NCBI GenBank assembly: GCA_003141555.1
Contig: PLMN01000022.1
Coordinates: forward strand, 1-53,212
Direction: 5' to 3'
Length of the DNA stretch: 53,212 bases
Source of the DNA: Candidatus Aminicenantota bacterium
GTDB lineage: Bacteria; Acidobacteriota; Aminicenantia; Aminicenantales; UBA4085
Shown: in pieces, positions 35,869 through 49,539 of the stretch
Numbering within the stretch: the stretch's first letter is position 1
Layout of the letters: every line of letters begins with the position of its first letter
Notes under the pieces: model-generated
The model's database searches: none
What the model was told of the DNA's origin: nothing
The model's input: only the letters and a program-made list of their open reading frames with translations
Program-made: the position numbers and the translations under genes

Positions 35869-36864
35869 TTAGAGGTGGAGCTCGCAGACGTCCTCGTCTT
35901 CGAGGGCGAAGTCGCGCGTGATCATCTGGCCCGTGTACTCCACGCCGCGCCACAGCCGGGCATAGGCCAGCTTCTCGGCGAAGTCCATGTGGACGGCTCG
36001 AGCCATATCATGGACGGTCGACCCCCGTTTCAGGACGAACGGCGCGTCGTGTTCAGGCTTCTTGCCCGGTGCTTTGCTGTACACCCTGATGACGTCCAGG
36101 TAGGCGAAGATCCTTTTCCTCAGGTCCTCGAGCCCATCGCCCGCCGTGGACGAAACCGGCAGGATCGCGAACTGGTTTTCGAAGAAAAGTTTCAGGGTCC
36201 CGAGGTTTTCCCCGCCCGGGTCGAGGTCGCTCTTGTTGGCAATGAGGAATGTCCGCTTCCGGAAGGGAGGGGGTCCGGGAAAATCGTCCGGCGCGAAATA
36301 GTCATCCCTGACGAACTCCACGCGCTTGTCCTTCAACTTGGCGATCAGCGCCTCGAGGATGGTGGGCGCTTCGGCGTCGGCCAGGTCGACGACGACAAGA
36401 GCCGCGTCCGCGATCTTGATGAGCTCGACCTGCCAGCTTTCCATGATCTCGGGGGTCATGGGCGGGAGATCGACGAGCTGGACGCGGACGTTTTCGAACC
36501 TCATCATGTACGGCGCGGGGTGGCGGGTCGTGAACGGGTAGTCGCCGACTTCGGGATCGGCCCCGGTCAGGGCCTTGATGAGCATCGACTTCCCGGAATT
36601 CGGCGGGCCGAGGACGATCACCTGGCCCGCGCCCTGCTTGGGGATGAGGTAGCTGACCCCGTGCTTCACGGACGGGGTATGGGCCATCTCCTCTTTGAGC
36701 TTGGAGATCTTGCCCTTGACCTGGGCCTGCAGCTTTTCGGTGGCCTTGTGCTTGGGCATCAAGGCCAGCATCTCCTGCAGGATCTCGAGCCTCTCCTGGG
36801 GCGCCTTGGCGGTCTTCAGCCGCTTCTCGGCTTCGAGATATTGGGGAGTGAGGTTGGCCGCCAT
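35869..36864 (-). CDS. DRG/Obg-like GTPase with C-terminal TGS domain
   Basis: A 331-residue cytoplasmic GTPase. A helical N-terminus (about 1-65) is followed by a G domain with G1 GPPNSGKS (86-93), G3 DLPP (132-135), G4 NKSD (210-213) and G5-like VSST near 237-240. A C-terminal TGS domain follows (about 256-331, FVLKRGSTVHDMARAVHMDF). The domain order and the DLPP form of switch II resemble the DRG/Obg superfamily, better known from eukaryotes and archaea, than ObgE or YchF. Such proteins usually act on ribosomes or tRNA-like partners. It is not a partner in an operon with the RAYT unit, which abuts its 3' end. Confidence 0.8.
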   Translation of the reverse strand: MAANLTPQYLEAEKRLKTAKAPQERLEILQEMLALMPKHKATEKLQAQVKGKISKLKEEMAHTPSVKHGVSYLIPKQGAGQVIVLGPPNSGKSMLIKALTGADPEVGDYPFTTRHPAPYMMRFENVRVQLVDLPPMTPEIMESWQVELIKIADAALVVVDLADAEAPTILEALIAKLKDKRVEFVRDDYFAPDDFPGPPPFRKRTFLIANKSDLDPGGENLGTLKLFFENQFAILPVSSTAGDGLEDLRKRIFAYLDVIRVYSKAPGKKPEHDAPFVLKRGSTVHDMARAVHMDFAEKLAYARLWRGVEYTGQMITRDFALEDEDVCELHL

Positions 36865-36920
36865 CCGGGTCTCCGGAGCCGATTATAGACGAAATCGGGG
36901 CGCGGTCATATGGCGCTCCC

Positions 36921-38099
36921 CTAATCGAGCCAGGCCAGCAGGCGATCGAGGCGGGCGTCAAACGCCGCCCCCTTGGGGGCCTTGATCTTCCATATCTTCG
37001 ATGTCGTGCCCGCATTCATGTCGCAAACCGTGACGTTCTCTTCGCCCCCCAGGTTGGCCAGGAAGGCGACGCTGCGCGCTTCGGGATCGAAGACCGGCCG
37101 GTTGACGACCTGGCCCGGCTGGAGGGGCAGGGACGAGCCCCGCTGAGCTTCCCCGGACTCGGGATCGATCACCGTATAATAGAGGCTCCAGCCCTTGGAC
37201 GTCTGTTCGTTCGCCAGCCCGAACACGCGGCCGGACTGCGGGGAGAAGACGCCGGCCAGCTCGCCCGCGTTCCCCCATCCCCCGTTCTCCCAGCGGGAGA
37301 AGCCCATTTGGACCTCGTTCTGGAAGGTGACTTGGTCCCAATCGCTGAAGCGGGGGCAGGCATAGACCTTGTTCTGGAACAGCTCCGCGCTTTCCGGATT
37401 GCGCTCGACGGAAATCAGGACCTGGCCCGACGCTTCGCTCGCGTCCACGAACCGCCAGCGGGCCCCGTGCGGGAAGGCCGTGATGCGCATCTCGGGCGGG
37501 GTCGTCGCCAGATTCACGAGATACCCTTTGTTGGCGTAGATGTCTCCCCCGTGGGGCATGGGGGCGTCGAAAGCCGAGAAGACGAAAAGATCGTTCGTCA
37601 GGAAAAGGCACCCGCCCAGCTCCGCGCAGACCTCCTCCTCGATCGTGGCCCCTTCGCTCCCTCCGACGGCGTACAGCCCTTTCCGTCCCTGGAACAGGCG
37701 CAACGGTGCTCCTTCGGCCCGGCCGACGTACAGGCGATTGGCGGGGCAGCCCGTGAGGAGATAATAGCGCGTCCCGTCCTCGTTCCAGCCGGCCTTGATG
37801 GCGGTCTCGGGCAGGAGGACCTTGTCCGTGCCCTTGTCGAGGTCGCGGAGGAGGGCCTCGTCTTTTTTCGTGTAGAGGAGCGTGCGCCCGTCGGGAGAGA
37901 TGGCTGCCGTCACCACGTCCGAGAGGAGCGGATCGACGCCCCCCTGGGTGATGACATAGACTGTTCCTTGCGAAAGCAGGATCACCCGGCCCGAGAACGC
38001 GGGCTTGGAGCTGCAGCCGCTCGCCGTCAGGAAGAAGGCCGTAGCCGCCGCGGCGATGATCCAGCTCCGGTTCCGTGATTCTCGGCTTTGATTCCGCAT
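36921..38099 (-). CDS. Lipoprotein with WD40/TolB-like repeat character, function unknown
   Basis: A 392-residue predicted lipoprotein. The signal peptide ends in a clear lipobox, LTASGC (Cys near residue 27). The mature part has repeated motifs of a beta-propeller kind, such as AAISPDGRTLLYTKKD, AGWNEDGTRYYLL and PVFDPEARSVAFLANLGGEENV, similar in feel to TolB or 6-bladed propellers. I cannot name a function. The ATG at 38099 has GAGGAGG upstream; open frame further upstream is not used. It lies 56 nt from the GTPase start on the same strand and could be cotranscribed. It is divergent from gyrB. Confidence 0.7.
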   Translation of the reverse strand: MRNQSRESRNRSWIIAAAATAFFLTASGCSSKPAFSGRVILLSQGTVYVITQGGVDPLLSDVVTAAISPDGRTLLYTKKDEALLRDLDKGTDKVLLPETAIKAGWNEDGTRYYLLTGCPANRLYVGRAEGAPLRLFQGRKGLYAVGGSEGATIEEEVCAELGGCLFLTNDLFVFSAFDAPMPHGGDIYANKGYLVNLATTPPEMRITAFPHGARWRFVDASEASGQVLISVERNPESAELFQNKVYACPRFSDWDQVTFQNEVQMGFSRWENGGWGNAGELAGVFSPQSGRVFGLANEQTSKGWSLYYTVIDPESGEAQRGSSLPLQPGQVVNRPVFDPEARSVAFLANLGGEENVTVCDMNAGTTSKIWKIKAPKGAAFDARLDRLLAWLD

Positions 38100-38320
38100 G
38101 GATGACCTCCTCGGTCCGGGTCCGATAATATCAAAAACTCGGGCGCGGGCCAATCCGGACGCCTCTCGGACGTCCCCTTCTTTGGACGCTTCGGGGAGGA
38201 AAAACTTGGCGGATTCGCCGTTCCGGGGTGAAAACGAGGGTTTTACCGGGAAACCCCCAATCGGTGTGATTCCCTCCTTCCAGAGGTACAAAATATTGTG
38301 GATCCGGGCCTTCAAAAGGC

Positions 38321-38349
38321 TTTACTTTTCGGCCCGTTTTGGGTACAAT
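38321..38349 (+). promoter_or_regulatory. Candidate promoter of gyrB-gyrA
   Basis: TTTACT (38321-38326), a 17-bp spacer and TACAAT (38344-38349, five of six). The start would be near 38356 and the leader about 70 nt. The rest of the 327-nt gap (38100-38426) between the lipoprotein gene and gyrB shows no gene or repeat that I can identify. Confidence 0.55.
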
Positions 38350-38381
38350 TTCTCCGGTGTTCGACAAGCCGTTTCCCATGA

Positions 38382-40814
<2,433 letters not shown>

Positions 40815-40840
40815 CGCCCGGAAAGCGATAGGCACACCCC

Positions 40841-43432
40841 ATGGCCAAGAAAACCGACCGCACCCGTAAGACCAAGCCGGCCGCCCCCGCCGAGCCCGAG
40901 GATCCGACCCCCCCCGCCGCGCCGCCCGAGGAAGGCCCGGCTCCGGACAAAGACGCGGACAAGCGCAAGGAGAAGCCGCCCAAGACCCAGCAGCCGCTGT
41001 TCCCGGTGGCGGCCGACGTGTCGGTGGTCAGCCTCGAGGAGGAAATGAAACGCTCCTACCTCGACTACGCCATGTCGGTCATCATCGGCCGGGCCATCCC
41101 CGACATCAAGGACGGCCTCAAACCCGTCCATCGGCGTTGCTTGTATTCCATGTACGAAACGGGAACGACCTACAACAAGCCCTATAAAAAATCGGCCCGC
41201 ATCGTCGGCGACGTCATCGGCAAGTACCATCCCCACGGCGACCAGGCGGCGTACGATACGATCGTCCGGATGGCCCAGGATTTCAGCATGCGGGCCGTCC
41301 TGGTCGACGGCCAGGGCAACTTCGGGTCGATCGACGGCGACCCTCCGGCGGCCATGCGCTACACCGAGGTCCGGATGAGCAAGCTGGCCTCGGAGATGAT
41401 GGCCGACATCGAAAAGGACACCGTCAATTTCGTCCCCAACTACGACGAAAGCCTGACCATGCCCGAGGTCCTGCCGGCCCGCTTCCCCAACCTCCTGGTC
41501 AATGGTACCTCGGGGATCGCCGTGGGCATGGCGACCAACATCCCCCCCCACAACCTGGCCGAGGTCTGCGACGGCGTGGCCTACCTGATCGAGCATCCCA
41601 ACGCTTCGCTGGACAAGATCATGGAGTTTGTCCCCGGCCCGGACTTCCCGACGGGCGGCTACATCTTCAACCGGCAGGGTTTGCGGGACGCCTACCGCGA
41701 GGGCCGCGGGACCATCCAGATCCGGGCCAAGTCGATCATCGAGCGGGGCGACAAGGGCGAGCGGGAGCGAATCGCCATCACCGAGATCCCCTACGCCGTC
41801 AACAAGTCGCGCCTGTTGGAGAGCATCGCCGAGCTGGTCAACCAGAAAAAGATTGAGGGCATCGCCGACATCCGGGACGAATCCGACCGGGAGGGCATCC
41901 GGGTCGTGGTCGAGATCAAGCGGGGCGAGCTGCCCGAGGTCGTCCTGAACAACCTCTACAAGCACACCGCCCTGCAGACCTCGTTCGGGATCATCATGCT
42001 GGCCATCGTCGATAAGCAGCCGCGGGTGCTCGGCTTGATCGAAATCATGAAGTACTTTATCGCCCACCGCCAGGACGTGATCCGGCGGCGGACGCGGCAC
42101 GACCTCAAAAAGGCCGAGGCCCGGGCCCATATCCTGGAAGGCTTGACCATTGCCCTGGATCACCTGGATGCCGTCATCAAGCTCATCCGCGCCTCCCGGA
42201 ACGTGGACGAGGCCCGGACGGGGCTGATGGAAAAGTTCAAGCTGTCTCAGCTCCAGGCTCAGGCCATTCTGGAAATGCAACTGCAGCGGCTGACCCACCT
42301 GGAACGGGATAAGGTCGTCCAGGAGTACCAGGAGCTCAAGGGCCTCATCGTCAAGCTGAAGAAGATCCTGGGCAGCGACAAGCTGGTCATGGACATCATC
42401 GGCGAGGAGCTGCGCGATATCAAGACGGCTTTTGGCGACCCGCGCCGCACGGAGCTGCGCGACGAAGGGATCAGCGACCTCAAGCCCGAGGACCTGGTCA
42501 AGGAGGAGGACGTGGTCGTCCTCTTCACCCAGTCCGGCTACGTCAAGCGGACCTCACTGTCGTCCTACCACTTCCAGATGCGGGGCGGCAAGGGCCGCAA
42601 GGGCATCAGCATGAAGGCCGAAGACGTCGTCGAATCCCTGTTCGTCTGCTCGACCCATTCTTACCTGATGTTCTTTTCCAACACCGGCCGGGTCTACTGG
42701 ATCAAGGCCCTGGAGATCCCCGACGTCGGCGTCGCCGGCCGGGGCAAAGCCATTGTCAACCTGATCGACTTCCAGCCGGGCGAGAAGCCCACCGCGGTCG
42801 TGGCCGTCAAGGACTTCAACGAGGACAAGTACATCGTCATGATGACGACGGACGGCCAGATCAAAAAGACCGCCCTGAGCGAGTTCCAGAACATCCGCAA
42901 GGGCGGCATCATCGCCATCGGCCTGCGGCCCAAGGCCCAGCTCATGTGGACCCGGCTGACCGACGGCAAGAGCGATCTGGTCATCGCCACCAAGCTGGGC
43001 AAGGCCATCCGCTTCAGCGAGAAGGATATCCGTCCGATGGGACGGACGGCGTCCGGCGTCCGCGGCCTGACCCTCGGCAAGAAAGACGGAGTCATCGGCA
43101 TGGTAGCCAGCGGCGAAGGGGACAAGTACATCTTCACCGCCAGCGAGAAGGGCTACGGCAAGAAGACCGAGATCGAGCTTTATCGCAAGACCCGCCGCGG
43201 GGGCAAGGGCATCACGAATCTCAAGATCACGCCCAAGATCGGCAACGCCTTAGGCGTCCTGGGCATCGGCGATGAGGACCTCCTGGTGGTAACGACATCG
43301 GGCAAGGTCATCCGCTTTCAGACCAAGCAGGTCAGGGCCTCGGGCCGCGCGACGCAGGGCGTCCGGCTGATCCATCTCGACGAGAACGACACCGTCTGCT
43401 CCGTGGCCGTGGCCCGCGAGGAAGCTGAATAA
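40841..43432 (+). CDS. gyrA: DNA gyrase subunit A
   Basis: Breakage-reunion subunit of gyrase. The 863-residue protein carries an unusual N-terminal extension of about 60 residues rich in Pro, Lys, Ala and Asp before the canonical [16 protein letters not shown]. The catalytic Tyr is Y174 in [11 protein letters not shown]. The quinolone-resistance region reads [12 protein letters not shown], so the residue equivalent to E. coli Ser83 is Gln135, while Asp87 is conserved (D139). A near-consensus GyrA-box, QMRGGKG, and six-bladed C-terminal repeats support gyrase rather than topoisomerase IV. No parC/parE genes are in the window. Confidence 0.97.
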   Translation: MAKKTDRTRKTKPAAPAEPEDPTPPAAPPEEGPAPDKDADKRKEKPPKTQQPLFPVAADVSVVSLEEEMKRSYLDYAMSVIIGRAIPDIKDGLKPVHRRCLYSMYETGTTYNKPYKKSARIVGDVIGKYHPHGDQAAYDTIVRMAQDFSMRAVLVDGQGNFGSIDGDPPAAMRYTEVRMSKLASEMMADIEKDTVNFVPNYDESLTMPEVLPARFPNLLVNGTSGIAVGMATNIPPHNLAEVCDGVAYLIEHPNASLDKIMEFVPGPDFPTGGYIFNRQGLRDAYREGRGTIQIRAKSIIERGDKGERERIAITEIPYAVNKSRLLESIAELVNQKKIEGIADIRDESDREGIRVVVEIKRGELPEVVLNNLYKHTALQTSFGIIMLAIVDKQPRVLGLIEIMKYFIAHRQDVIRRRTRHDLKKAEARAHILEGLTIALDHLDAVIKLIRASRNVDEARTGLMEKFKLSQLQAQAILEMQLQRLTHLERDKVVQEYQELKGLIVKLKKILGSDKLVMDIIGEELRDIKTAFGDPRRTELRDEGISDLKPEDLVKEEDVVVLFTQSGYVKRTSLSSYHFQMRGGKGRKGISMKAEDVVESLFVCSTHSYLMFFSNTGRVYWIKALEIPDVGVAGRGKAIVNLIDFQPGEKPTAVVAVKDFNEDKYIVMMTTDGQIKKTALSEFQNIRKGGIIAIGLRPKAQLMWTRLTDGKSDLVIATKLGKAIRFSEKDIRPMGRTASGVRGLTLGKKDGVIGMVASGEGDKYIFTASEKGYGKKTEIELYRKTRRGGKGITNLKITPKIGNALGVLGIGDEDLLVVTTSGKVIRFQTKQVRASGRATQGVRLIHLDENDTVCSVAVAREEAE

Positions 43433-43561
43433 TCGTTTCCGGCCTCTGCTTTTCCCGTCGATCTCTGTGCGTTTTCCCCCGGGCTGACCTCGATCGTCGG
43501 GCGAGAATCGCAGACTTGGGGCGCGCAAGTCAAATATTCGACTCGAGATACGGATTTATTC

Positions 43562-43590
43562 TTGACAGGATGGGCGCCCGAAAATAGAAT
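43562..43590 (+). promoter_or_regulatory. Strong sigma70-type promoter of the acyl-CoA synthetase gene
   Basis: Perfect TTGACA (43562-43567), a 17-bp spacer and TAGAAT (43585-43590). Predicted start near 43597, about 26 nt before the ATG at 43623, which has GAGGGGAA upstream. Confidence 0.75.
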
Positions 43591-43622
43591 CAGGTTACTT
43601 TGTCCATGAATCGAGGGGAAAC

Positions 43623-45410
43623 ATGAGCACCACGCTCTGCGAGTTTCTTTTGAATTCCGTCCAGGCGTATCCCAAGCCCGATTTCCTCCTTGTCAAGAAG
43701 AGCGGACGCTATACGCCCATCCCGATGGAGGACTTCGGGGCCCGCGTCCGGAACTTCAGCCTGGGGCTCCAGGACCTGGGCCTGTCGAAAGGCGACAAGC
43801 TCATCATCCTCTCTGAAAACCGGCCGGAGTGGACGATGACCGATTTCGCCTGCCTCGCCGCGGGGGGCATCACCGTTCCCATCTATACGACGCTCATGCC
43901 CGAAGCGGTCAAGTACATCATCGGCGATTCGGATGCCAAGATTGTCGTCTTCTCCAATGATCTCCAATGGGGGAAGATCGCGGCGGTTAAAAGCGACCTG
44001 CCGCTCGTCAAGCACTTCATTACCTTCGCCGACAAGGCGCCGGACGGGTGCCTCACCTTCGCCCAGGTCGCCGCCCGGGGCGCCGAAATCGATCGGGCTA
44101 GGCCGAAGCAATTCGAGGAAACCGCCCGCGCCGTCCGGCCCGGCGACGAGGCCTCAATCATCTATACCTCGGGGACGACGGGGGTCCCGAAGGGCGTCAT
44201 CCTGACCCACGGCAACATCGTCTCCAACGTCAAGACCGCGGCCGAGCTCCTGGAATTCAGTGCCAAGGACACGGTCCTGTCCTTCCTGCCGCTCTCCCAT
44301 ATCCTGGAGCGCACGGTGACGTTCGCTTTCGTCTACAAGGGCTGCACGATAGCCTATGCCGAGAACGTCGAGGCCATCGCCCAGAATCTGGTCGAGGTCA
44401 AGCCTCACATCATGGTCAGCGTGCCCCGCATCTTCGAGAAAATCTATGCCAAGGTCATGGACACCATCTTGGCGGGCTCGGGGCTCAAGCGGAAGATCTT
44501 TTTCTGGGGGGTCAAGGTCGGCAGGGAATATGGGCGCCGGAAGCTGGCCGGAGCGAAGATTGGCGGCTGGTTGTCTTTCCGGCGGAACCTGGCCCACAAG
44601 CTGGTGTACACGAAGATCATCGAAAAAACGGGAGGCCGCATCCGGTTTTTCGTCTCGGGCGGCGCGCCGCTCTCCAAGGACATCGCCGAGTTTTTCTATG
44701 CCCTGGGAATCGTCATCATGGAGGGCTACGGACTGACCGAGACATCGCCCATGATCTCCATCAACACCTTCGAGAACCTGAAGTTCGGGTCGGTCGGGAA
44801 GCCCATCCCCGGCATCGAGGTCAAGATCGCCCCGGACGGCGAAATCCTGACCCGCGGGCCGCATGTGATGAAAGGCTACTACAAGAAGCCCGAGGAGAAC
44901 CGGGAGATCTTCGAGAACGGCTGGCTGAAGACCGGCGATATAGGCCGGATCGACGAGGACGGCTTCCTGATCATCACCGACAGGAAGAAGGACCTGATCG
45001 TCACGGCCGGCGGCAAGAATATCGCCCCGCAGCCCATCGAGAACATCCTCAAGACAAACGCCTATATCCTGAACGCGGTGGTCATCGGCGACCGGAAGCA
45101 CTTCATCGGGGCCCTGATCGTCCCGAACTTCGAAAAGCTCGAGGAATACGCCGCCTTCAGCAAGATCCCGTTCGCCGGCCGGGCCGAGCTCGTCAAGAAC
45201 CCCCAGATCGTGAACTTTATCAAGGCCGAGATCGACCGGGCGACGCCGGGCCTCGCATCCTACGAGCGGATCAAGCGGATCGCCGTGCTCGACCGCGATT
45301 TCGAGATCGGCGAAGGCGAGATCACGCCCAGCCTCAAGGTCCGCCGCTCGGTCATCGAGACCAAGTACCGGGCCGTGATCGAGGCGATGTACAAAGAGGA
45401 GAACGGCTGA
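43623..45410 (+). CDS. Long-chain acyl-CoA synthetase (AMP-forming)
   Basis: ANL-superfamily adenylate-forming enzyme that activates fatty acids with ATP and CoA. The 595-residue protein has the P-loop-like IIYTSGTTGVPKGVILTHGN and the A4-type MVSVPRIFEK. FVSGGAPLSKDIAEFF, YGLTETSPMISIN, WLKTGDIGRIDEDGF and the DRKKDLIVTAGGKNIAPQPIE hinge with its C-domain lysine region are also present. The closest style is the bacterial long-chain (FadD15-like) branch, which carries an insert near GVKVGREYGRRKLAG. No beta-oxidation genes are in the window, so use in lipid synthesis or in degradation cannot be told apart. Confidence 0.93.
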   Translation: MSTTLCEFLLNSVQAYPKPDFLLVKKSGRYTPIPMEDFGARVRNFSLGLQDLGLSKGDKLIILSENRPEWTMTDFACLAAGGITVPIYTTLMPEAVKYIIGDSDAKIVVFSNDLQWGKIAAVKSDLPLVKHFITFADKAPDGCLTFAQVAARGAEIDRARPKQFEETARAVRPGDEASIIYTSGTTGVPKGVILTHGNIVSNVKTAAELLEFSAKDTVLSFLPLSHILERTVTFAFVYKGCTIAYAENVEAIAQNLVEVKPHIMVSVPRIFEKIYAKVMDTILAGSGLKRKIFFWGVKVGREYGRRKLAGAKIGGWLSFRRNLAHKLVYTKIIEKTGGRIRFFVSGGAPLSKDIAEFFYALGIVIMEGYGLTETSPMISINTFENLKFGSVGKPIPGIEVKIAPDGEILTRGPHVMKGYYKKPEENREIFENGWLKTGDIGRIDEDGFLIITDRKKDLIVTAGGKNIAPQPIENILKTNAYILNAVVIGDRKHFIGALIVPNFEKLEEYAAFSKIPFAGRAELVKNPQIVNFIKAEIDRATPGLASYERIKRIAVLDRDFEIGEGEITPSLKVRRSVIETKYRAVIEAMYKEENG

Positions 45411-45477
45411 GCGGCGCCTTGCTCCCGGCTCGCTTTTGTTCAGGCGCCCGTCTCCCGTAGGATGCGAGTTGGCATGA

Positions 45478-46722
45478 TGTCCGTCCGCCGCCGTCACCGG
45501 CGTGGCCACGTCGGGCGATTTCAAGAACGACCTCATCGTCCGGGGCGGGAGCCCGTCGGAGAACCTGTTCCTGCTCGATTCCGTCCGAGTCCCGGGCCTG
45601 TCCCTTTTCGGCTCGCAGAACTCGAGCGGCGGATTCTTCGGCCTTCTCAATCAGAACCTCATCAAGGACATTGATTTCTACACCGGCGGCTTCCCCGCCT
45701 ATTACGGCGACAAGCTCTCGTCCGTGACCAGGATCGGCCTGCGGGAAGGCGACCGGACGCGCTTATCCGGACGCCTGAACCTGAGCCTGCTTGGCCCGAC
45801 CGGGACGATCGAGGGGCCGTTGCCCGGGGGCGCGGGGTCGTGGATCGTTTCCGGGCGCAAGGATTATCTCGGCGTGATCCCGAGCAGCCTGACCCAGGGC
45901 CTGATGGCCGTTCCGGACGTCGCCGACGCCCAGACGAAGATCATCGTCGACCTCTCTTCCCGGCTTCAGCTTTCGCTGCTCGGGCTGGGGGCCGCCTTGA
46001 AGGCGATCCTCGGCCCTTCGGGAATCGCCTGCTTGACCCTCTCTCGGACACGGTCCCTCTACGACTACGCCGAGACGCGGGGTAGCAAGGGCAGGCTGGA
46101 GATCTACGACAAGCGATATCACAATTATCCCCTCGACCCGACCAATCCCTACCTGACGCTCGCGAACCAGGGGGGGAACCTCGTCCCGACGTTTTTCGGC
46201 TCGCGCCTGGTCGGCGCGGGGACGGGCTATGCCCGGGGCGTCGAGGTTTCCATCCGGCAGGCGCCGTCCGGGAAGCTCTCCTGGCTGGTCGACTACTCCT
46301 ATGCCGTCGTCAAGTTCAAGGCCCTGGACGGCGTCCTCCGCAACGGCGACTTCGATTTCCGCCACATCCTGAATGCCGTTGCGACCTACCGCCTGTCGGG
46401 GACGTTCGAAGTCTCCGTGAAGTGGCGCTACCTCGGCGGCCAGCCCTACACTCCCTTCGACATGAGCTTGACGACGGCGAAGAACAGCGCCTATTTCGAC
46501 ATGACCAGGATCAACGAGCTGCGCTATCCCGCCTACCACAGGCTGGACATTCGGTTCGAGAAGCGGTTCATCTTCAAGGTCTGGAGCCTGGACGTCTATC
46601 TCGACGTCCAGAACGTCTATAACCGGAAGAACGTCTACTACAACTACTGGGACGACGGCATGGAGAGGACGGTCTATCTCCTGCCGATCCTGCCGTTCTT
46701 CGGGTTGCAGGCGGGATTCTGA
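45478..46722 (+). pseudogene. Degenerate TonB-dependent receptor, N-terminus and mid-barrel missing
   Basis: The frame begins just after an in-frame TGA (45475-45477), in the middle of a plug domain (DFKNDLIVRGGSPSENLFLLD, YTGGFPAYYGDKLSSV). No signal peptide, TonB box or carboxypeptidase-like N-domain is present. Near residue 160-185 the sequence jumps from an early barrel segment (IIVDLSSRLQLSLLG) to the C-terminal barrel (YPLDPTNPYL, VGAGTGYARGVEVS, LGGQPYTPFDMS, VYNRKNVYYNYW). Intact relatives are about 700-900 residues, so roughly half the protein is gone while the frame stays open. Best read as a pseudogene or fusion relic. The GTG at 45502 could start a protein but would not be exported. 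Confidence 0.75.
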
Positions 46723-46723
46723 G

Positions 46724-46758
46724 GGCGCGGCGGCCGCAAGCCGCGGACAGGCCGCGCC
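46724..46758. terminator. GC-rich inverted repeat between convergent genes
   Basis: GGCGCGGC (46724-46731) pairs with GCCGCGCC (46751-46758) around a 19-nt loop that itself can pair. It lies immediately after the TonB relic stop and before the end of the convergent zinc-ribbon gene. It lacks a T-run, so it is only a possible shared transcript end. Confidence 0.3.
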
Positions 46759-46806
46759 GGCCGGGGAGACATTCGTTAAAAGGAAGAGCCGTCGGAGCGG
46801 GCCGGG

Positions 46807-47583
46807 CTACAGGATGTTCGAGTCGTCCACCTTGTCGGGGTCGTCCACGATCTCGACCGGGCCGTGCTCATTCTCGGGCGGCCTCTGGATATAGAGGATC
46901 CGGCCGCAGGCCTCGCAGGTGATCAGGGCATTGCGCCCGAGCAGGTCATTCAGCACCTGGGGCCGGACGCGCATCTGGCAAAGCGAGCAGAAATCGTCCG
47001 TGACGGGGGACATGGCCACGCCGTTCAGCCGCTTGGTGATCCTCAGGTAAATCCTCAGCTGGTCGGGGGGGATCTCCGGGAGGACCGCTTCCCGCTCCTT
47101 GATCAGCTCGGCCTTCCGGGCCTCGAGGTCCTTCTGCTCCGCGAGGATGGCTTCGCGCTCTTTTCCGATCCGGCCCTTCTCTTCGGTCTGCCGGGCGTTG
47201 GCCGCCTTGATCTCGCGCTCGATATCATCGGCGGCGATCATCTCGCGGAGGATCTCCTCCTCGATCCGGCCGGCCCCGAGCTCGGTATCCTCGATCTCCT
47301 TCTGGAGGGCGGAATATTCCTTGTTCGTCTTGACGTCGTTCAACTGGCGCTTGAACTTGGCGATATGGGTCCGGATCTCCTTGACCTCGCCTTCGTAGTC
47401 GCGGCGCTTCTTCTGGTTGGCCACGAGCTTTTCCTTGGCCTGGGCCACGATCTCGGCGGTGTCCCGGATCTGGCGGTCGATGGCTTCGAGCCTGGCCGGG
47501 ACGACGTCGAGGAAGGCCGACGTGCCGCTGATATTCGAGTCGATGTCCTGCAGCTTGATCAGGTGTTCAAACACTATTTCCAA
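46807..47583 (-). CDS. Coiled-coil zinc-ribbon protein (COG1579-like)
   Basis: A 258-residue cytoplasmic protein: a long antiparallel coiled coil (about 5-185, rich in Glu, Lys, Ala, Ile) and a C-terminal zinc ribbon with CSLCQMRVRPQ and CEACGRILY (four cysteines). The family is widespread and proposed to bind nucleic acid, but no reaction is known. The start is a TTG at 47583 supported by GAGG 7 nt upstream; a GTG nine bases in is an alternative. It is followed upstream by a tRNA and rpoD on the same strand and could be in the same transcription direction. Confidence 0.8.
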   Translation of the reverse strand: MEIVFEHLIKLQDIDSNISGTSAFLDVVPARLEAIDRQIRDTAEIVAQAKEKLVANQKKRRDYEGEVKEIRTHIAKFKRQLNDVKTNKEYSALQKEIEDTELGAGRIEEEILREMIAADDIEREIKAANARQTEEKGRIGKEREAILAEQKDLEARKAELIKEREAVLPEIPPDQLRIYLRITKRLNGVAMSPVTDDFCSLCQMRVRPQVLNDLLGRNALITCEACGRILYIQRPPENEHGPVEIVDDPDKVDDSNIL

Positions 47584-47603
47584 ATTTCTGCCTCGATGTC
47601 AGA

Positions 47604-47675
47604 TGGGCCTACCAGGATTCGAACCTGGGACCAACCGGTTATGAGCCGGGAGCTCTACCGCTGAGCTATAGGCCC
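47604..47675 (-). tRNA. tRNA with CAU anticodon, probably tRNA-Ile (lysidine type)
   Basis: A 72-nt cloverleaf on the minus strand. The acceptor stem GGGCCTA pairs perfectly with TAGGCCC, and the D-arm is GCTC/GAGC. The anticodon stem CCGG/CCGG encloses the loop CTCATAA with anticodon CAT, and the T-arm contains GGTTCGAATCC. The 3' CCA is not encoded. The loop CTCATAA and the following TTGG bases match tRNA-Ile(CAU) of other bacteria better than elongator tRNA-Met, which usually has TTCATAC. A tilS-modified isoleucine tRNA for AUA codons is therefore the better call; a Met tRNA remains possible. Confidence 0.9.
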
Positions 47676-47805
47676 GCATCGTGACGGCCCTCACGGGCGC
47701 AATGTTCCGCCCCCTTCGAGAGAAAAGAGCGGAAACGCATTAAGAGCCGTCAGAAAGCCCCTGGTATACCGGAGCGATGATATCACGTCCCGGCCCCGCG
47801 CACAA

Positions 47806-47827
47806 GGGGACAGAGTATTGTGTCCCC
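47806..47827. repeat. REP-like palindrome beside the rpoD stop
   Basis: GGGGACA (47806-47812) and TGTCCCC (47821-47827) form a 7-bp stem around GAGTATTG. TATTGTGTC is shared with the RAYT repeats. It lies 9 nt from the rpoD stop codon and could double as a 3'-end structure. Confidence 0.5.
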
Positions 47828-47835
47828 GTCCCTGA

Positions 47836-49464
<1,629 letters not shown>

Positions 49465-49539
49465 GCGGTTCTCCTCCGAGGTCAGATGTCCCCATATCTA
49501 TCGTTACGTCGTTCATGGCCGTTCCGTTGCCCTCCCCGG

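Noticed and set aside
47604-47675. Initiator tRNA-fMet as identity of the CAU tRNA.
   Set aside because: The acceptor begins with a proper G-C pair and the anticodon stem lacks three consecutive G-C pairs, both unlike initiator tRNA.
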